From: Gorsachius magnificus
Taxonomy: Eukaryota > Chordata > Aves > Pelecaniformes > Ardeidae
DNA length: 64,000 nucleotides
Direction of reading: 5' to 3'
NCBI GenBank assembly: GCA_034008185.1
Contig: CM067087.1
Coordinates: 46,420,090 to 46,484,089 of the forward strand
Both the position numbers and the translations under genes were made by a program. This document shows, piece after piece, positions 34,889 through 47,124 of this stretch. Numbering within the stretch: position 1 is the stretch's first letter; every line of letters starts with the position of its first letter. The notes beneath the pieces were generated by a model. That model searched no databases. It was given only the letters and a program-made list of their open reading frames with translations, and was not told where the DNA came from.

Positions 34889-37800
34889 AAGGCACGGTTT
34901 CTCTTACCTTCCAGATTTCTTGATGATTTCAGTGGAGCAGAGGTGGTCTATTGAGAAAGGGGTCACAGAATACCCCACGCTGGCATTCTGATCGCAGTTT
35001 CGGTTCATACGCAGGTGTGCAGATACGTGCAGCAGGGATCCTACTACAAACAGTTCTGGCTCGTCAGAAAAGGTCTATCTGCAAGTTCACTTGAAATGCC
35101 TTTGTAACTCAGGGAGCTGGGCTGGTTGGGTATCTTCTGTGTTAGTCTGTCCATGGGTAGATGCAGGAATGGGATGCTGCCAGGTTGCTTTGCTGTGTCA
35201 AATGTTAAATTATCAGATGTGCCTTTTTCAAGTAGTGTGTTATTGGGATCAGCACAAGAAATGAAAGACAAAGGGTTGCAAAGCTGTCTTCACAGGCTCT
35301 ACTGCCTCCTTGAAAATGCAATTTCATAAATACGTAAAGTGCATGCGTATGTGTGTGCGCCTGTATTCAGTTATCTGATAATAGTGTTTTTTTAGAAAAA
35401 CCCAACAAAAAAAAAAAAACCTTAATGAAACATATTTAACATCTGAGTGAAATGCAGAGAATGATGAGCATCGGTGTATAAGATTGTGTTGCATGCCAGT
35501 CAGTTTGAGTTGCCTGGCTTTTGTAACTATTCAAAACTTAAGTCACGTGGAAGGCGTTGAGGTACATCGGTTTTAGCCAAACACACGAAAGAAAGAGTGA
35601 GCGAGTGCAACAAGGAGCTCGGATAAATCGAAAAATGTTGGCTCTTCTGGCAGTCGAGGCTTGTGCGCCTAGTAGGAGCGGAGGCAGAGAGCAGGCAAAC
35701 CTGTGCTCAATTTCAGCCTCCTTTCTACCCAGAGAAATAATAATTTGCAAGTTTATGGGGATAATTTTTCTTAAGGCTGTGGGTTCTTGTGTAGCGTCTC
35801 CTGGTCAAAAAGGAGTAAGCCGGACTCAGTGGTATTTTAGGCTTTACATGGGGACAGACTGCCCTGCTCCTCGGCAGGCCACGTAGGCATCGTTAGCTGG
35901 TGACTCCTAAGCTGCAGCCTAAGCCTACAACTTCTGTATTGCACCACCCAAAATGTAGACTCAGCCCTGATGTGGAAGGTGGGAAACGTGCATCAGATGT
36001 CATGGGATGCCTTTTGGTTCCCGTGCTGATAGAAAACTAGTGAAATGAATGGTGCCTGAAGGAGGAGGAAACGAACACCTCCTGGAAATACGGATGGCTT
36101 TATTAAGGGGCGTATGTATGCATACACAGGTGGGGTTTTTTGTGTACTTAGAGGCAAAACCAGTTTTTGTTTCTGTGAAGGTCAGTCTGGAATGATTAAT
36201 TTAGAGAAGAAATGATCTAATTCCAGTATTACCTACTGAAACAATGAAGCTTTATAGTCCATTAGTTTTGTGTGTAAGGCTCCTGTGACAATATAATTTT
36301 CATAACTGTATTAAAATGTCATTAATGTGTTTAGTAACTACTCTTCTATGATCCATTAAATATAATAGATGAAATTCGATATGAAAGGAGCTTATATTCT
36401 GAATTCTAAAAGACTAGCTTTATTTGCAATAACTGTAAGTATGTTATCCTCAGGTTCTGGTCTTAAACTATCTTATTGGATAATGTAACAAAATCGGTGA
36501 TTCCAATGTCTTAAAAAATTAGTATCGATATAAACCAATGTGTGTTTAATTGTAAAGATTTTATTTCAGAACAACCCCTTTTGTTGGTGCTATATTGCAT
36601 TAGTGTGCTGTGTTGCAACAAATCAATATGGATTTAAATAAAATGATCTGCTGCATCCTGCAGTAGCAGGGAATTACTGTGATAGTCGTTTCAGTCTTTT
36701 CTTACTCACAGCGTAGCTGGTCGCCTCTAATGAGTTAACTTCTAACTTGGAGCGGTATAACCAAAAGTAAAAACAGGTTCCTAAGCAGGTTCTCTTTATT
36801 AAAGAGATAACCATGCCTTGTTAATTTTGGTATCATTTCTGGTCAACCACGGCAATTGAACTGTAGGATCTTTCCTCCTCCATCCTCAGACTTGCATGTG
36901 GGTAGGAGACAAACTGAGACCAACTCTTGCCCCTGTTTCAGAGAAAAGACAGTAAAGCAAAAATAAATAAATAGATGGCATAGCTGCACGTGCACTGGGG
37001 TTGTGATGGTGGCTCTAGAATTTTGTTACTGCTATCTAAAGCAGTCTTAAAATTTTAAATTTACAACCTTTCCTGTCTATATGTGAGTTCCTGAATTTCT
37101 GTTTTGCAGGAAAACAAACAACCCCGGTATGCTTCGTTGCCTCTTTTTTCCTGTTGTTGGTTCTTTACATAAAAAAAATTTATAGACCTGTCTACTCTGT
37201 GGCACAACAGAAAATAGTTAATTTTACCCTTCATTCAACTTCCTTTTTTCAGGGAGCTCCACGTGAGGACAGGAGCAGAAGTTTCTGATGCCTGTCACTC
37301 TCTCTGTTGCATTTCATTAGTCATAGGGGGATTAAATTGATGTTACAATTTGTGGTAATCTGCATTAGAATCAGGTTCGTTTATGATTGCTTTCTAAGTT
37401 TGGTTTAATTTTTTTTTTTATTGTTTCACAGTTTGAAGCTTGAAAGGTTTCGCAACAGAAGGTGCATGGAAGGTATTAGCAGAAAAATTGAAATTTAGTG
37501 TTGAAGCTCTTGTTGCTTTGAAGTTCAACAGAAGCGACCAGTAGTGGCAAACTGTTACTTAATAGTACCTCTTGCATCTTAAACATTTCAAATTAAAATG
37601 TTGTTTTGCATCTTTCCCAAAAATCCAGATAGCAGAAACTACTTGTGGTGATATTACGGCTGTGAAGGTCAACTAACTTACAAATTCTTCTAGTTTAACA
37701 GGAGTTGCACAATTTATCTAATAAAGCTATTGTTTTAGTTGGTATGGCTTTCCGTGACCACCCGAGCCAATGACAAAACTCTACTGATTTCTGCAGGAGA

Positions 37801-40800
37801 TGCAGTAGGCCTGTAGTAAACCTGGTGAGTCTGTAGAAAGGTTGGCTGCCTGGGTGTATAACATAAGGTTTTCTGCAGGCACTGTAGACGTGCACACTTT
37901 ATTCTGCCGGCTGCATGTTTCTGTTTTTCCTGGAAGTGTTATTCTGGATGCATTGGTCTAAAAGGTTTCTCTTTTACTTACAATCAGCACATCCATTTTT
38001 TCCCACTACTCTCTCATATCCCTTGTGTTTCTAATTAACATTTCAAAATCACTGCTTGTCCTCTCTTCTGAATAATCTGGGCTCGTTTACATTCCGGTAG
38101 CACACCTCGACTGTGAATGCAACACCAATTAATATTATTTTCAGTAGTTAAAAATAAATAGTCTCCATATATGTTTTTTTTTCTCAAACCATAATATATT
38201 CACTATTTTTTATCTGTCAGGCCTTGAGTCCTAAAAGCCGGATTAAGCAAAAGTTTTAGACTATCTAGGCTGAGTAAGCAGGTACCTCTTTGTCTAATCA
38301 GTCAAACACACCGTGCTGCTTTATAGTGCTCTACAGGAGGGAGGAATGAAAAAAGGCAAGCAGGAAGGAAGTATCCCAGAAGATACCCATCGTTCGTTAG
38401 AATGTGCTTCACCTAGAAAAACATTCTTAATCCGCAGATTTTCTGTTTGCTCTTAGGTTTCCAAATCATATGTGAATATGAATTGCAAAGGCAAAGCTTA
38501 ATCACTGAAAATATTTTGCTGCCTTTTGCTTGCAGTTTTACTGTACTGCTTTTTTGTCTCTTAAACTTGATCATCTAATGTAATTGCAGTAATGAACAAA
38601 GGGATGAGGTAAAGGCAAGTGATAGCTGTGCTTTGAAAAATAAAAGCATTATGACCTAAAGTTTGCTTTCAAAATGTTCAGAACCATCTAATTTTCTCAA
38701 GAAAATGTCTCTTTAGCATACACTCACCCATATTTAAAAAAAAAAAAAAACAGAACTAGGTATCTTTTCTGAGTAGAAGTAAGATATAACTTAACCAAGA
38801 CTGCACTGAAATAATCAAGATGCGCAGCAGAGATACTATACATAAACATGTTTATGCCTATAACATAATGAAAAAGCTGATACTTCTTCTTTTGGCAGAA
38901 GACATCAGGCTAACAGCAGCAAAATAAAGAACATTTTTCAGGTGAAGTCTTTTGTCTGCTTGTCAGAGGCTTCCTCTGAATGTTAACTTAGGTATTTCTG
39001 ATCCAGGAAAGACTTGGGGTAATATAATTTTAAGTATTATCTTAGTTTCTTGCTCTCATGCTTGGTTAGATCATCTCTTACCATGAGCAAGACTAGAACG
39101 TATGGAGATATGTGGGAGCCTGTCTGAGGACACTTACTTAGTCTATGGCTCAGTAAACGTCCAAAATGAGAGAGATGGCAGGGTGGTCCTCTTCAGGAAA
39201 GCCGTGAAACAGATAATTGTCCAAAGCTACTGTACTTGGAAGTTAATGAAGAGAACCATGTAAGTAATTCTGACTATATGAGGTCAGTGTCACCTTGGTC
39301 CCTGTTGCCAAGCGCTGATAGAGCCGTTAGGCATAATACCTTTTGTTTCTCAACTGTGCCATTGCGTGATGTAGGTTTGGTGTCTGTAGCTTTGTTTCAG
39401 AACATGCAACTGATTTTGTACCTTAAAATTAAACCAAATTCCCACACTTGGAATTTTACAAATATATGGGTGGTGTTTCTTTTTTTAGGGAAAAAAAAAA
39501 ATATTTAAGTATATATGAGAGCTGACCCCTGAAATAAGTACTTCACAACCCCACCTTCATGAAACCCTTCATGAGACTCTTGAAATTGCATCATCTTTGA
39601 TATCCTTGTTAAGAAGTTTGATGCGTGGGATATAATGTTGTAACTTGACAAGCTTAAATGTGGTCTCTGAGCTGCAGTAATACTGTGAGGAGGGCTCTCA
39701 CAGCATATCTTTGGTAGTCAGTAGTATTCCACACTTACTACTTTTGCTGTACCTTATTTATTTGAGGATAAATTAGCCGGCTTTACAGAACTTGCTTGAT
39801 AATTCTAAGCATCTTGCTGTGTTTCCTTTTGCAGAGAGGGAAAATTTGGGTCTAACACTGGACCTCAGAACTGATGGAAAGTAATAATTGTCTTTTGAAA
39901 TGGAGAGGATTTATCAAATGCATGAACCTGATGAATTAAGTTGGAAATTTGAAATTTCAGCTAGATGTTTGTGGGCTGAATGATGAAATAAGTGAGTTAA
40001 GTTCTTTGGCCTGTGCAATGTAGAAGGTCAGTCTGGGTGATCACAACTGCTCTCTATAAATGCTGTTTGTCAAAAACGAACATTCAGCTGAATGCGTTTG
40101 AAGAAGCACGAAACGGCGTTTATTAGAAATGAGATGTCAATAGATTACATGGGTCGGAATAAGCAGGTAGGTGTGAAATTATACAATTAGATGGGATGGA
40201 TGAAATGAATGGCTTTAGGAAACTGATGAAAAAATTGCTGGTTTCATGTAAGCTTGAAAGTAACGTTGATTTGCCTGTTTAAACCAAAAAAAATCTCAAA
40301 TTTTAACACACATACGTAGAATTGACTGCTGTAATTATGACAGAGTTGCGAAACTAATGGACTGTCTCTGTGTCCATATATACAAAACGGGACTCCATAC
40401 ATACAGTTTCTGTTTGAGCTCCAGTGTGCTTAAAGAATCTGGTTGCCTTGGGAAGAGGGAAAGGGAAGGTTAGGGAATCTGGAAACAGGCTCCCAAACAC
40501 ATACCATGAAGTCTGCATGTGCCTGTGTACGCACCTGCACGTAGTTTGTTTTAGGTACTGTTGCACCTCAGTGGAGTCATGTGGCAGTGAAAGCCACCTT
40601 TATATTGGCTATTTGTTTTCTAAAGAGATTCAGATACTTGTGAATTCAAAACTTGTGCGGTAATCTTTGGGTGTCATTTAGTGAGCCAAGAAAAACTTCT
40701 GGTGCTCAGAAAGACCGCGATTAAATCCTTAGAGATAAGTGTTATGCAAAAATGAAGTTAAGCAAAGTGGCAATGTCTCTAAAGTCTTGATCATGAAAAA

Positions 40801-42037
40801 GTAATTTCAAATAAGTATAAATGCAAATACTTCAAAATCAAATAGTCGTTCTTGAATGTGCAGCACGTTTGTCTTATTTTCTGGGTACTTTTGCTGTTCC
40901 TCGTGGTGGTGCTCACAGGTGAGAGGTACTCCTAGTCTGATAGGACATTACTTCCTACCTTCTCCCTTAAAATATCCATAAACAGAACAGTGAGTGGCTT
41001 AGGAAAATGTAATTTTGTGCACTGGTGCGTGACTCCAAATAGTACAATTTAACCTTCGATAAGATGGGAGTTTAGATTAAGCGTTAAGAATACTTGAACC
41101 TTTTTAATTCGCGGCATGATTCTACTGCTTGACTTACTCTTATGAACTGGTGGTCTCCATGCCATCGCTTCCCACGTAGCTCCGTGTGGGAAGCAGCTAT
41201 CTGCTCAAACAAAAACAAGCTTACAGGAGGAGTGCCTCGATTTGTATAACAAATACGCTGGGTTGCCTGTCATGAACCCTAATTGCCTTAAAATACGTCA
41301 GAATTTAGTAGTTACTTTTCCCATACCTAGAAGAATATAAACAAATGCCCATGGGAAAATTGAGCAGAGTAAAGCAAATTGAACCGGGTTTAAGAATTCA
41401 TGACCTTTCTGTCCGACGTAGCAAATTCATTTTTCTCAAACGCTTTTCATATTGCGCTGCATATTAATTGCATATTGCGTATTCTTTATTCATAATATAC
41501 CACTGATAATAACATAAAATTACATTTTTAAATTCCCAATGATACCTTAACTTAATGTTTCATTTACTTCTCTTCTTTAACTAATCTTCTGTCCTCTGAA
41601 CAAATTTGATTAAAATCATTGCATTTATTAAAAAGAAATGGGCTAAAATACATCAGTTTGGTCCCTCAAGGAGCCAGGATTAAAAATTCCTTTCTGGGGT
41701 GTGCCTTTTGTTGCATGGCAGATTTTAGGGAAGGAGATGGCTGATTAAAGCTCAGAAATAGCTAGGATATTGAAAAGTGGAAGAAACTATCTGCTTTCTC
41801 ATTTTCCAGGTAAGCCATTTTACTTTCTCCTTTCTGTCATCTCCTGAAGCTCTCGTAATTACGAATTTGTGAGATTTGGGCTGGGATGTGGGAGAGTGAG
41901 GAGTGATTTCAGGTGATCTGTTCCGCTTACCTCTTTTTCCTAGTACTGACCGTGTTTCAGCCGTCACCAGCTGTCAGGCAAGAGATGAAGAGAACTCGCT
42001 CGGGGCTGGCTTCCCTTTTGTGTATGCCAGGCTGAGT
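34889..42037. other. Non-coding stretch
   Basis: No gene is recognised. Two short minus-strand segments with exon-like splice signals lie at 34908-34947 (partly before the block) and 41931-41970. AT-rich segments with homeodomain-type ATTA/TAAT words occur around 36290-36700 and 41430-41650. A runs are at 35407-35419, 38736-38750 and 39491-39501. Otherwise it appears to be unique sequence. Confidence 0.6.
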
Positions 42038-42099
42038 GGGACCTTTAGGACGGGACCTTTAGGACGGGACCTTTAGGACGGGACCTTTAGGACGGGACC
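42038..42099 (+). repeat. 14-bp tandem repeat, about 4.4 copies
   Basis: The unit gggacctttaggac starts at 42038, 42052, 42066 and 42080, and a partial copy (gggacc) starts at 42094. The four full copies are identical, which suggests recent expansion and likely length polymorphism. A CR1 tail lies about 50 bases to the right. Confidence 0.95.
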
Positions 42100-42145
42100 G
42101 TGCAGCTGTGTAAATGGCCCTGCTGCTGTGATTTGGTATTAACTC

Positions 42146-42185
42146 TGGTCCAAAGAGGCTTCCATATTTCTATGATTCTATGATT
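42146..42185 (+). mobile_element. CR1 LINE tail remnant
   Basis: 'tccaaagaggcttccatatt' followed by 'tctatgattctatgat' resembles the last 40 bases of a CR1 (gaggtcccttccaac, then attctatgattctatg). It is very short, so the orientation rests mainly on the 8-bp tail repeat. Confidence 0.5.
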
Positions 42186-45100
42186 TGTCACTCCAAAGCA
42201 TGGGATGAAGGCTCTTAAGGTTAAATGTTCTCCTTTCACTGCATAAATGGAATCGTGATGCTATTTCACTGGCACGCAGCAAGTTTTTGATGTTTAGACC
42301 TTGTTTCTTTACCCGTTGAAGTGAAGATATATTGCAGTGCTACCCAGATGAATTGCTACACCTGTGAGTGTGTCTTGCCATTTTTGTGATGCAGTCGCAC
42401 TTCACTTACGCCAACGTACATAGTTCTTGAAATCCTGCCGTGCAGGCTTACTAAGTGCTTCTGAATAGATGCCTCAAAATCCTTCCTTTGAAGCTTTTAG
42501 GGGAAAAGGGAAAACTGGATGCACCAGAAAGCTCATAAATGTGTGTTGATTCTTGATGGAGATTATTTCCTGATAAAACATGTCTTATTTGGTCTTTTGT
42601 GCTTGTACAAGACAAAAAAAGGAAAAAATCTTAAGTTTGTGTTTGCATTTGGAAGTTGAATTAATGTCTTGTAATCTGTAGCTTTACCCCTGTTTTATAA
42701 CTTTGGCTTTGATTACATTGTTAGTGGTTTAACCTTCCTAATTTTCTATTGAATTATGTGGTTATCTTTGTCCATTTGATGTTATGCATTTCTGTGTAAT
42801 TAGGACGCTGTCATCTTGTTTATTGGTCTGTGAGATTGAAGTGATGATATCTTCTTAGGAAGTATGATACAACACTGTTAACTGGTGGCTAAAGCGGTAG
42901 GGAGGAATTGCCTTACTAGTGAGTAAAATCTAAGCATAGGTCTTTTCCAAAACTGGCGTTATAAAGGAACACTTATCTTCTTGTATTTATGTTTGTGGTT
43001 GTCCCCCTCTCTTCTCATTGTATGGCTGATTAACTGTATTCAAACCCATGATTTGCTGCTCGTGTAGTGGCAGAGCTTTTTTGGGAGTGTGAGTTAATGG
43101 AACTTAACGCTGTCTGTCCTGGCTTTTTTATGTCCTTGGGGCAACCATGTTAAGTAGGCGAGCTGCTCACTTGTTAGGCACTTTCAACAGTGTGAGTTAG
43201 CAAGCTTCTACCTTTACCGTATGCACCTATTTATCATATTCCTTCTAATTTCCATTCATGATTAGTTTTATCTCCTTCTGCCCCGCCCCCGATTCTGCAA
43301 ATTTGTGGTATGCCACAGCTTAGCACAGTGTCCCACAGCACAAGGCTTTACCCCATCATCACCAACACAGCATTTTCTTGGTGGGGAATGGAGAAGCTCG
43401 TCTTCTGGAGCCCAGCGCGCCTCTGTCACATCTGTCAGTCCTTTAGGAAGGCAGGAGCGGCGTGTCAGAGCTACGGCAATTCAGTGGCTCAGCTGGGAGG
43501 CAAAATGAGCTCCGCGTGCCTGTGCGTCCGTCTTGGGAGGAACTGGATGGGATTTAAACTATATTCAAGTCTTCTGTCCATGAAAGAATTTCACCCATGG
43601 CGAATGGCTCTCAGCTCCAGTGATGAGGCACTTTTTTCTTTCTTTTTTTTCTCTATTTTTTTTTTTAGAAAGATTCTTGGTCTGATTTTGTAGATGTGCG
43701 TACATTTGTGCGTAATGTATGTGTATTTGTGTGTAGAAGAGTTAATACGCAGTAATCATTTTGTCAGGCCTCATCTCTGTAACATGTAGTTTCCTTACTG
43801 TAGACAGAGTGAAAACTTTATTGATCTCCTACAGAGGGCAGGAAATAATACAGAAATATCCCTTGGCTGCTGCAAAGTGGGGAAGGTCTTGGAGCGATGA
43901 GGTAACATGTTGAAGCTTCCTTTTTTTTAGTTTTAGTTGTAACAATTGTAAATTCCTAAATTTAATAAATGTCAAATAGAAGAGTAGATAATGATGCTTT
44001 TAGCCAGATTTTATTCATTTGGGCTTTTTCCTTTCTTGCTAGAGTTTCAATAACTGTGGCTTTTAGCGTTTTGGTGAGGAAGAAGGTTTCAGGAAATGTG
44101 TACGTCTTTACTTGAAAACTAGTGTGGGAAAGAGCTGCCTTTGGGATACCGGGACCATTTCATTGTCTAGGAAATAGCGTGGCAAAGCACACGTTTGGCA
44201 CCCAGCGATAACCTCCTCGGTTTCTGAGACTGAAGGACTGCGCCTGAGAAGCGGCACCGCTCTGTGCCGTCTGAGGGCTCGGTGCAGTGGGCCCTGGGCG
44301 TAAAGCAAGAGGTGGCAGGAGCAAGAGGGAGTAAAGCTGGCGTTGGTACAACACGGGTAGCCTTGCCTCTATCCGCTTATTTTCTGTCACTTAGGCAGTT
44401 CTCATCCTTATCCGACAGTCCTTTATAACTTGACTCAGGCCGTATTACTACTTTCTTTTCTTGCTCTTACTTCATTCCTCCTTAAGATTCTTTTCTTAAA
44501 ACTTTGAGTAAGAAATCTGTGTGAAGGGAAATACGGGTTTTGTATGGACTAGAAGGAGGAGATTTGGCGCTTCACGCTAACGCTGTTGTGTTTCTTTTGC
44601 AGAGCTCCTCTGATCCAATCTGTGGAATGGTTTTTTTGCAATTTCCGTAGGTCTTCAGTTTGCATATCTGTGTGTGATAATGTTTGCCAGTGTTAGTGAG
44701 TTAAGACAGGGTCAAGAGAGCTGCTTTAAAATACATTCTTTACTGGTGTTTATTTTCAGACTAGGCATCGACTCTGTGAATGACAAATTGGCCGTAATGT
44801 CGCATGCAGAAAATTATGCATGATTCAGTGTTTGACAATATCTGTTTTTAAATAATTTTACAAAACATTCATAAAGAATTTTGGCATGATATTACGAGCG
44901 TAACCCCTTGGTTGTGCTACTGCCTTAAGGTACTTCATCTGAAAAGGAGAACGGGTTTAGCAGTACTTATTGCCCCCAACTTAGTCTTGAGTGAACCATC
45001 ATAGACAATCTGCGTGGATTAAAAGTAGAGTTACGATAATGAAGTTTTATCACGCAGTAGTTTCCCTCTGGGTGCACCAACTTAACCGTGGTCCTGGATG

Positions 45101-46941
45101 AACTCTTTTGCTGAATACGAAATACTGTCTTGCAGGCATTTTTCTTGTGTGGTTATCGATTGCGGAGACTAGAACTCATCAATAAGCTTCATTATACCAG
45201 TTTTGACAATATGTTTACAGACATTTGAAACTTGATTATTGAGATAACATTTTGGTTTTGGGTGATACCAAGTAAAACTATATTCTCAAACTTAGTAACC
45301 TTCAATAAAGTTGAGATAGGCATAGCTTCCTAATTTTCATTTGTATACTCAATACATGAAAAAGAATAAAAAGAAGAAATGTTTCAAATGAGTAACATTT
45401 CTAGGTACTTCACTGTCCTCCATATCAGATAATGAGTTGACTGCAGTGATCCTACATGATTATAGATCTGTAACCTGCTTATATACATTCAGAAAACCAC
45501 TCCTTGACAGGATATTCTTTTTTTAATAAAGGCTTAAATATCTGTAGGCATTACAGGAAAATCTATAGTACTTGGCTTAGTCCAGTTTAGGCCCCTATTT
45601 CTACAAGGTGTTACACAAACAGTACAGAAATTCCACCACCCGTAGGGCTTATTTTCTAAGTATACCAGGTGGGGAAGGAGTATGATCAGAAGCAGAAACA
45701 CAGAGAATGCAGACCCACCTACGTTTGTCTGGCAGGCCATTGAAAAAAAAGATGATTTATTGATGTGGATTAGTTGGGCAGCGATGCTGCTGTATGCATT
45801 ACGTTAACGTCGGGAGGCCTTTATGGAGGACCTGATCTCTGCTGTGCTTTATTGCCAGGAATCATTCCGAAAAAGACATTTGTCCAAAATAACTTGCATA
45901 TTAGATTTGATGAGGTGCAGCAGGCTGATGGAACAGAAAATGATGTTGTGAAGGCTACGGTAGTGCAATACGGTATTAGAGTTTATAAATTAAACAAATT
46001 TATCTTAGGTTGCATAGTAGATATTAGGAGTAGATCAACATCTGTGCAGGAGGTAGAACTGCCTGGCTTCTGTCCAAAGTAGTTTGTTTCATAGTTCTTG
46101 ACTGATGATTTTGAATAACTTTTGATGAGTCTATAGGAGAATGTGCACTTTTTTGGTTGCCGTTGTTCAGTGTTAATGTGGTTTTGCAGGGTAAATGCTG
46201 ATAAATGAAAAAGATTCATTTCTGTTGTGAGGAGGAGTAGAGTTAGAGTTTTAAGGCCCCGTTTCTGCGTGTAGAAGGATGGTATATATCCAAAATAAGT
46301 AGATGGTGCGCCTCCAGCCCTCTGGATAACAAGAGCTTTGGTGTGTAAGCACTAGTGGGGAAAGAATTAGCTTTTTGGAAGTCTTTGTTAATGAGTACAC
46401 ACGTGCTGAAAGATAATAAATGATACCCTTTGTGATGGGGTTAGAAGGAATATCCAGATGAAAGCTTTTATATTGCAGAGCAGATGTATCAGCTCTTTAG
46501 CTGGTATAATTTGACATATTGATGACGTGGATTGCACTAGCTAATGACCTGGAGATTATTCTGGGGTTTGCATGCTGTCTTCAGGAAATATGAAGGGGAA
46601 GTTAGAGACCGCTTAATTAGAAGATGTAAAACACTGAGTAAAAAGGAGGATAATGTAGTTAAAATATGAAAGAATAACGTTTTAGCCAGACTGCCTTGTA
46701 GTGAGATTACATTATACTGCCAGTGTACGGGAGGAAACCATATGCCCGCTGCCTGAGACTGCAGCGTGGAGATGTATGGGCATCTCCCCATGCACCACTC
46801 TCCTGGTCTCTTATCTAGTCTAGTGTGACAAATAATTCTGCTCAGCTTGTCAGCGGTGACAGTTGAGACTTTTTGCTTAGATTCCTTGACAGTGCTTGTA
46901 TTAAGCAGCCAGGGCCATACACTCCATTAAGTTTTTGTAAA
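42186..46941. other. Non-coding stretch
   Basis: No gene is recognised. Slightly CpG-enriched spots occur at about 43400-43540 and 44180-44330. GT-rich sequence lies at 43690-43740. Frames up to 127 codons are present but begin at alternative codons or run into a T tract (43656-43666) and look non-coding. Confidence 0.65.
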
Positions 46942-47124
46942 ATGAACTGTCTGCTACTTGCCGTCTCGCTGATACTGGCAGGGTTTGTGAGCTATAACCC
47001 GCCCCAGCTGCAGGCTGCCCGAGCCAGTGCCTTCAGCCTCCTGATGGGGAGCGAGGCGGGGTGGTTTCAGTGGAGCCTTCGGGGCACAATATTTCCTTGG
47101 ATAGACAAGATGGGATTCCACTGA
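46942..47124 (+). other. Short ATG ORF with signal-peptide-like start (60 aa)
   Basis: An ATG with A at -3 opens a 60-codon frame. Residues 1-18 (MNCLLLAVSLILAGFVSY) have the hydrophobic core of a signal peptide. The rest is mixed, with several Trp, and has no cysteine pairs or known domain. It lies in a locally GC-rich patch. No splice site, promoter or homologue is visible to support expression; a chance frame is the default reading. Confidence 0.1.
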
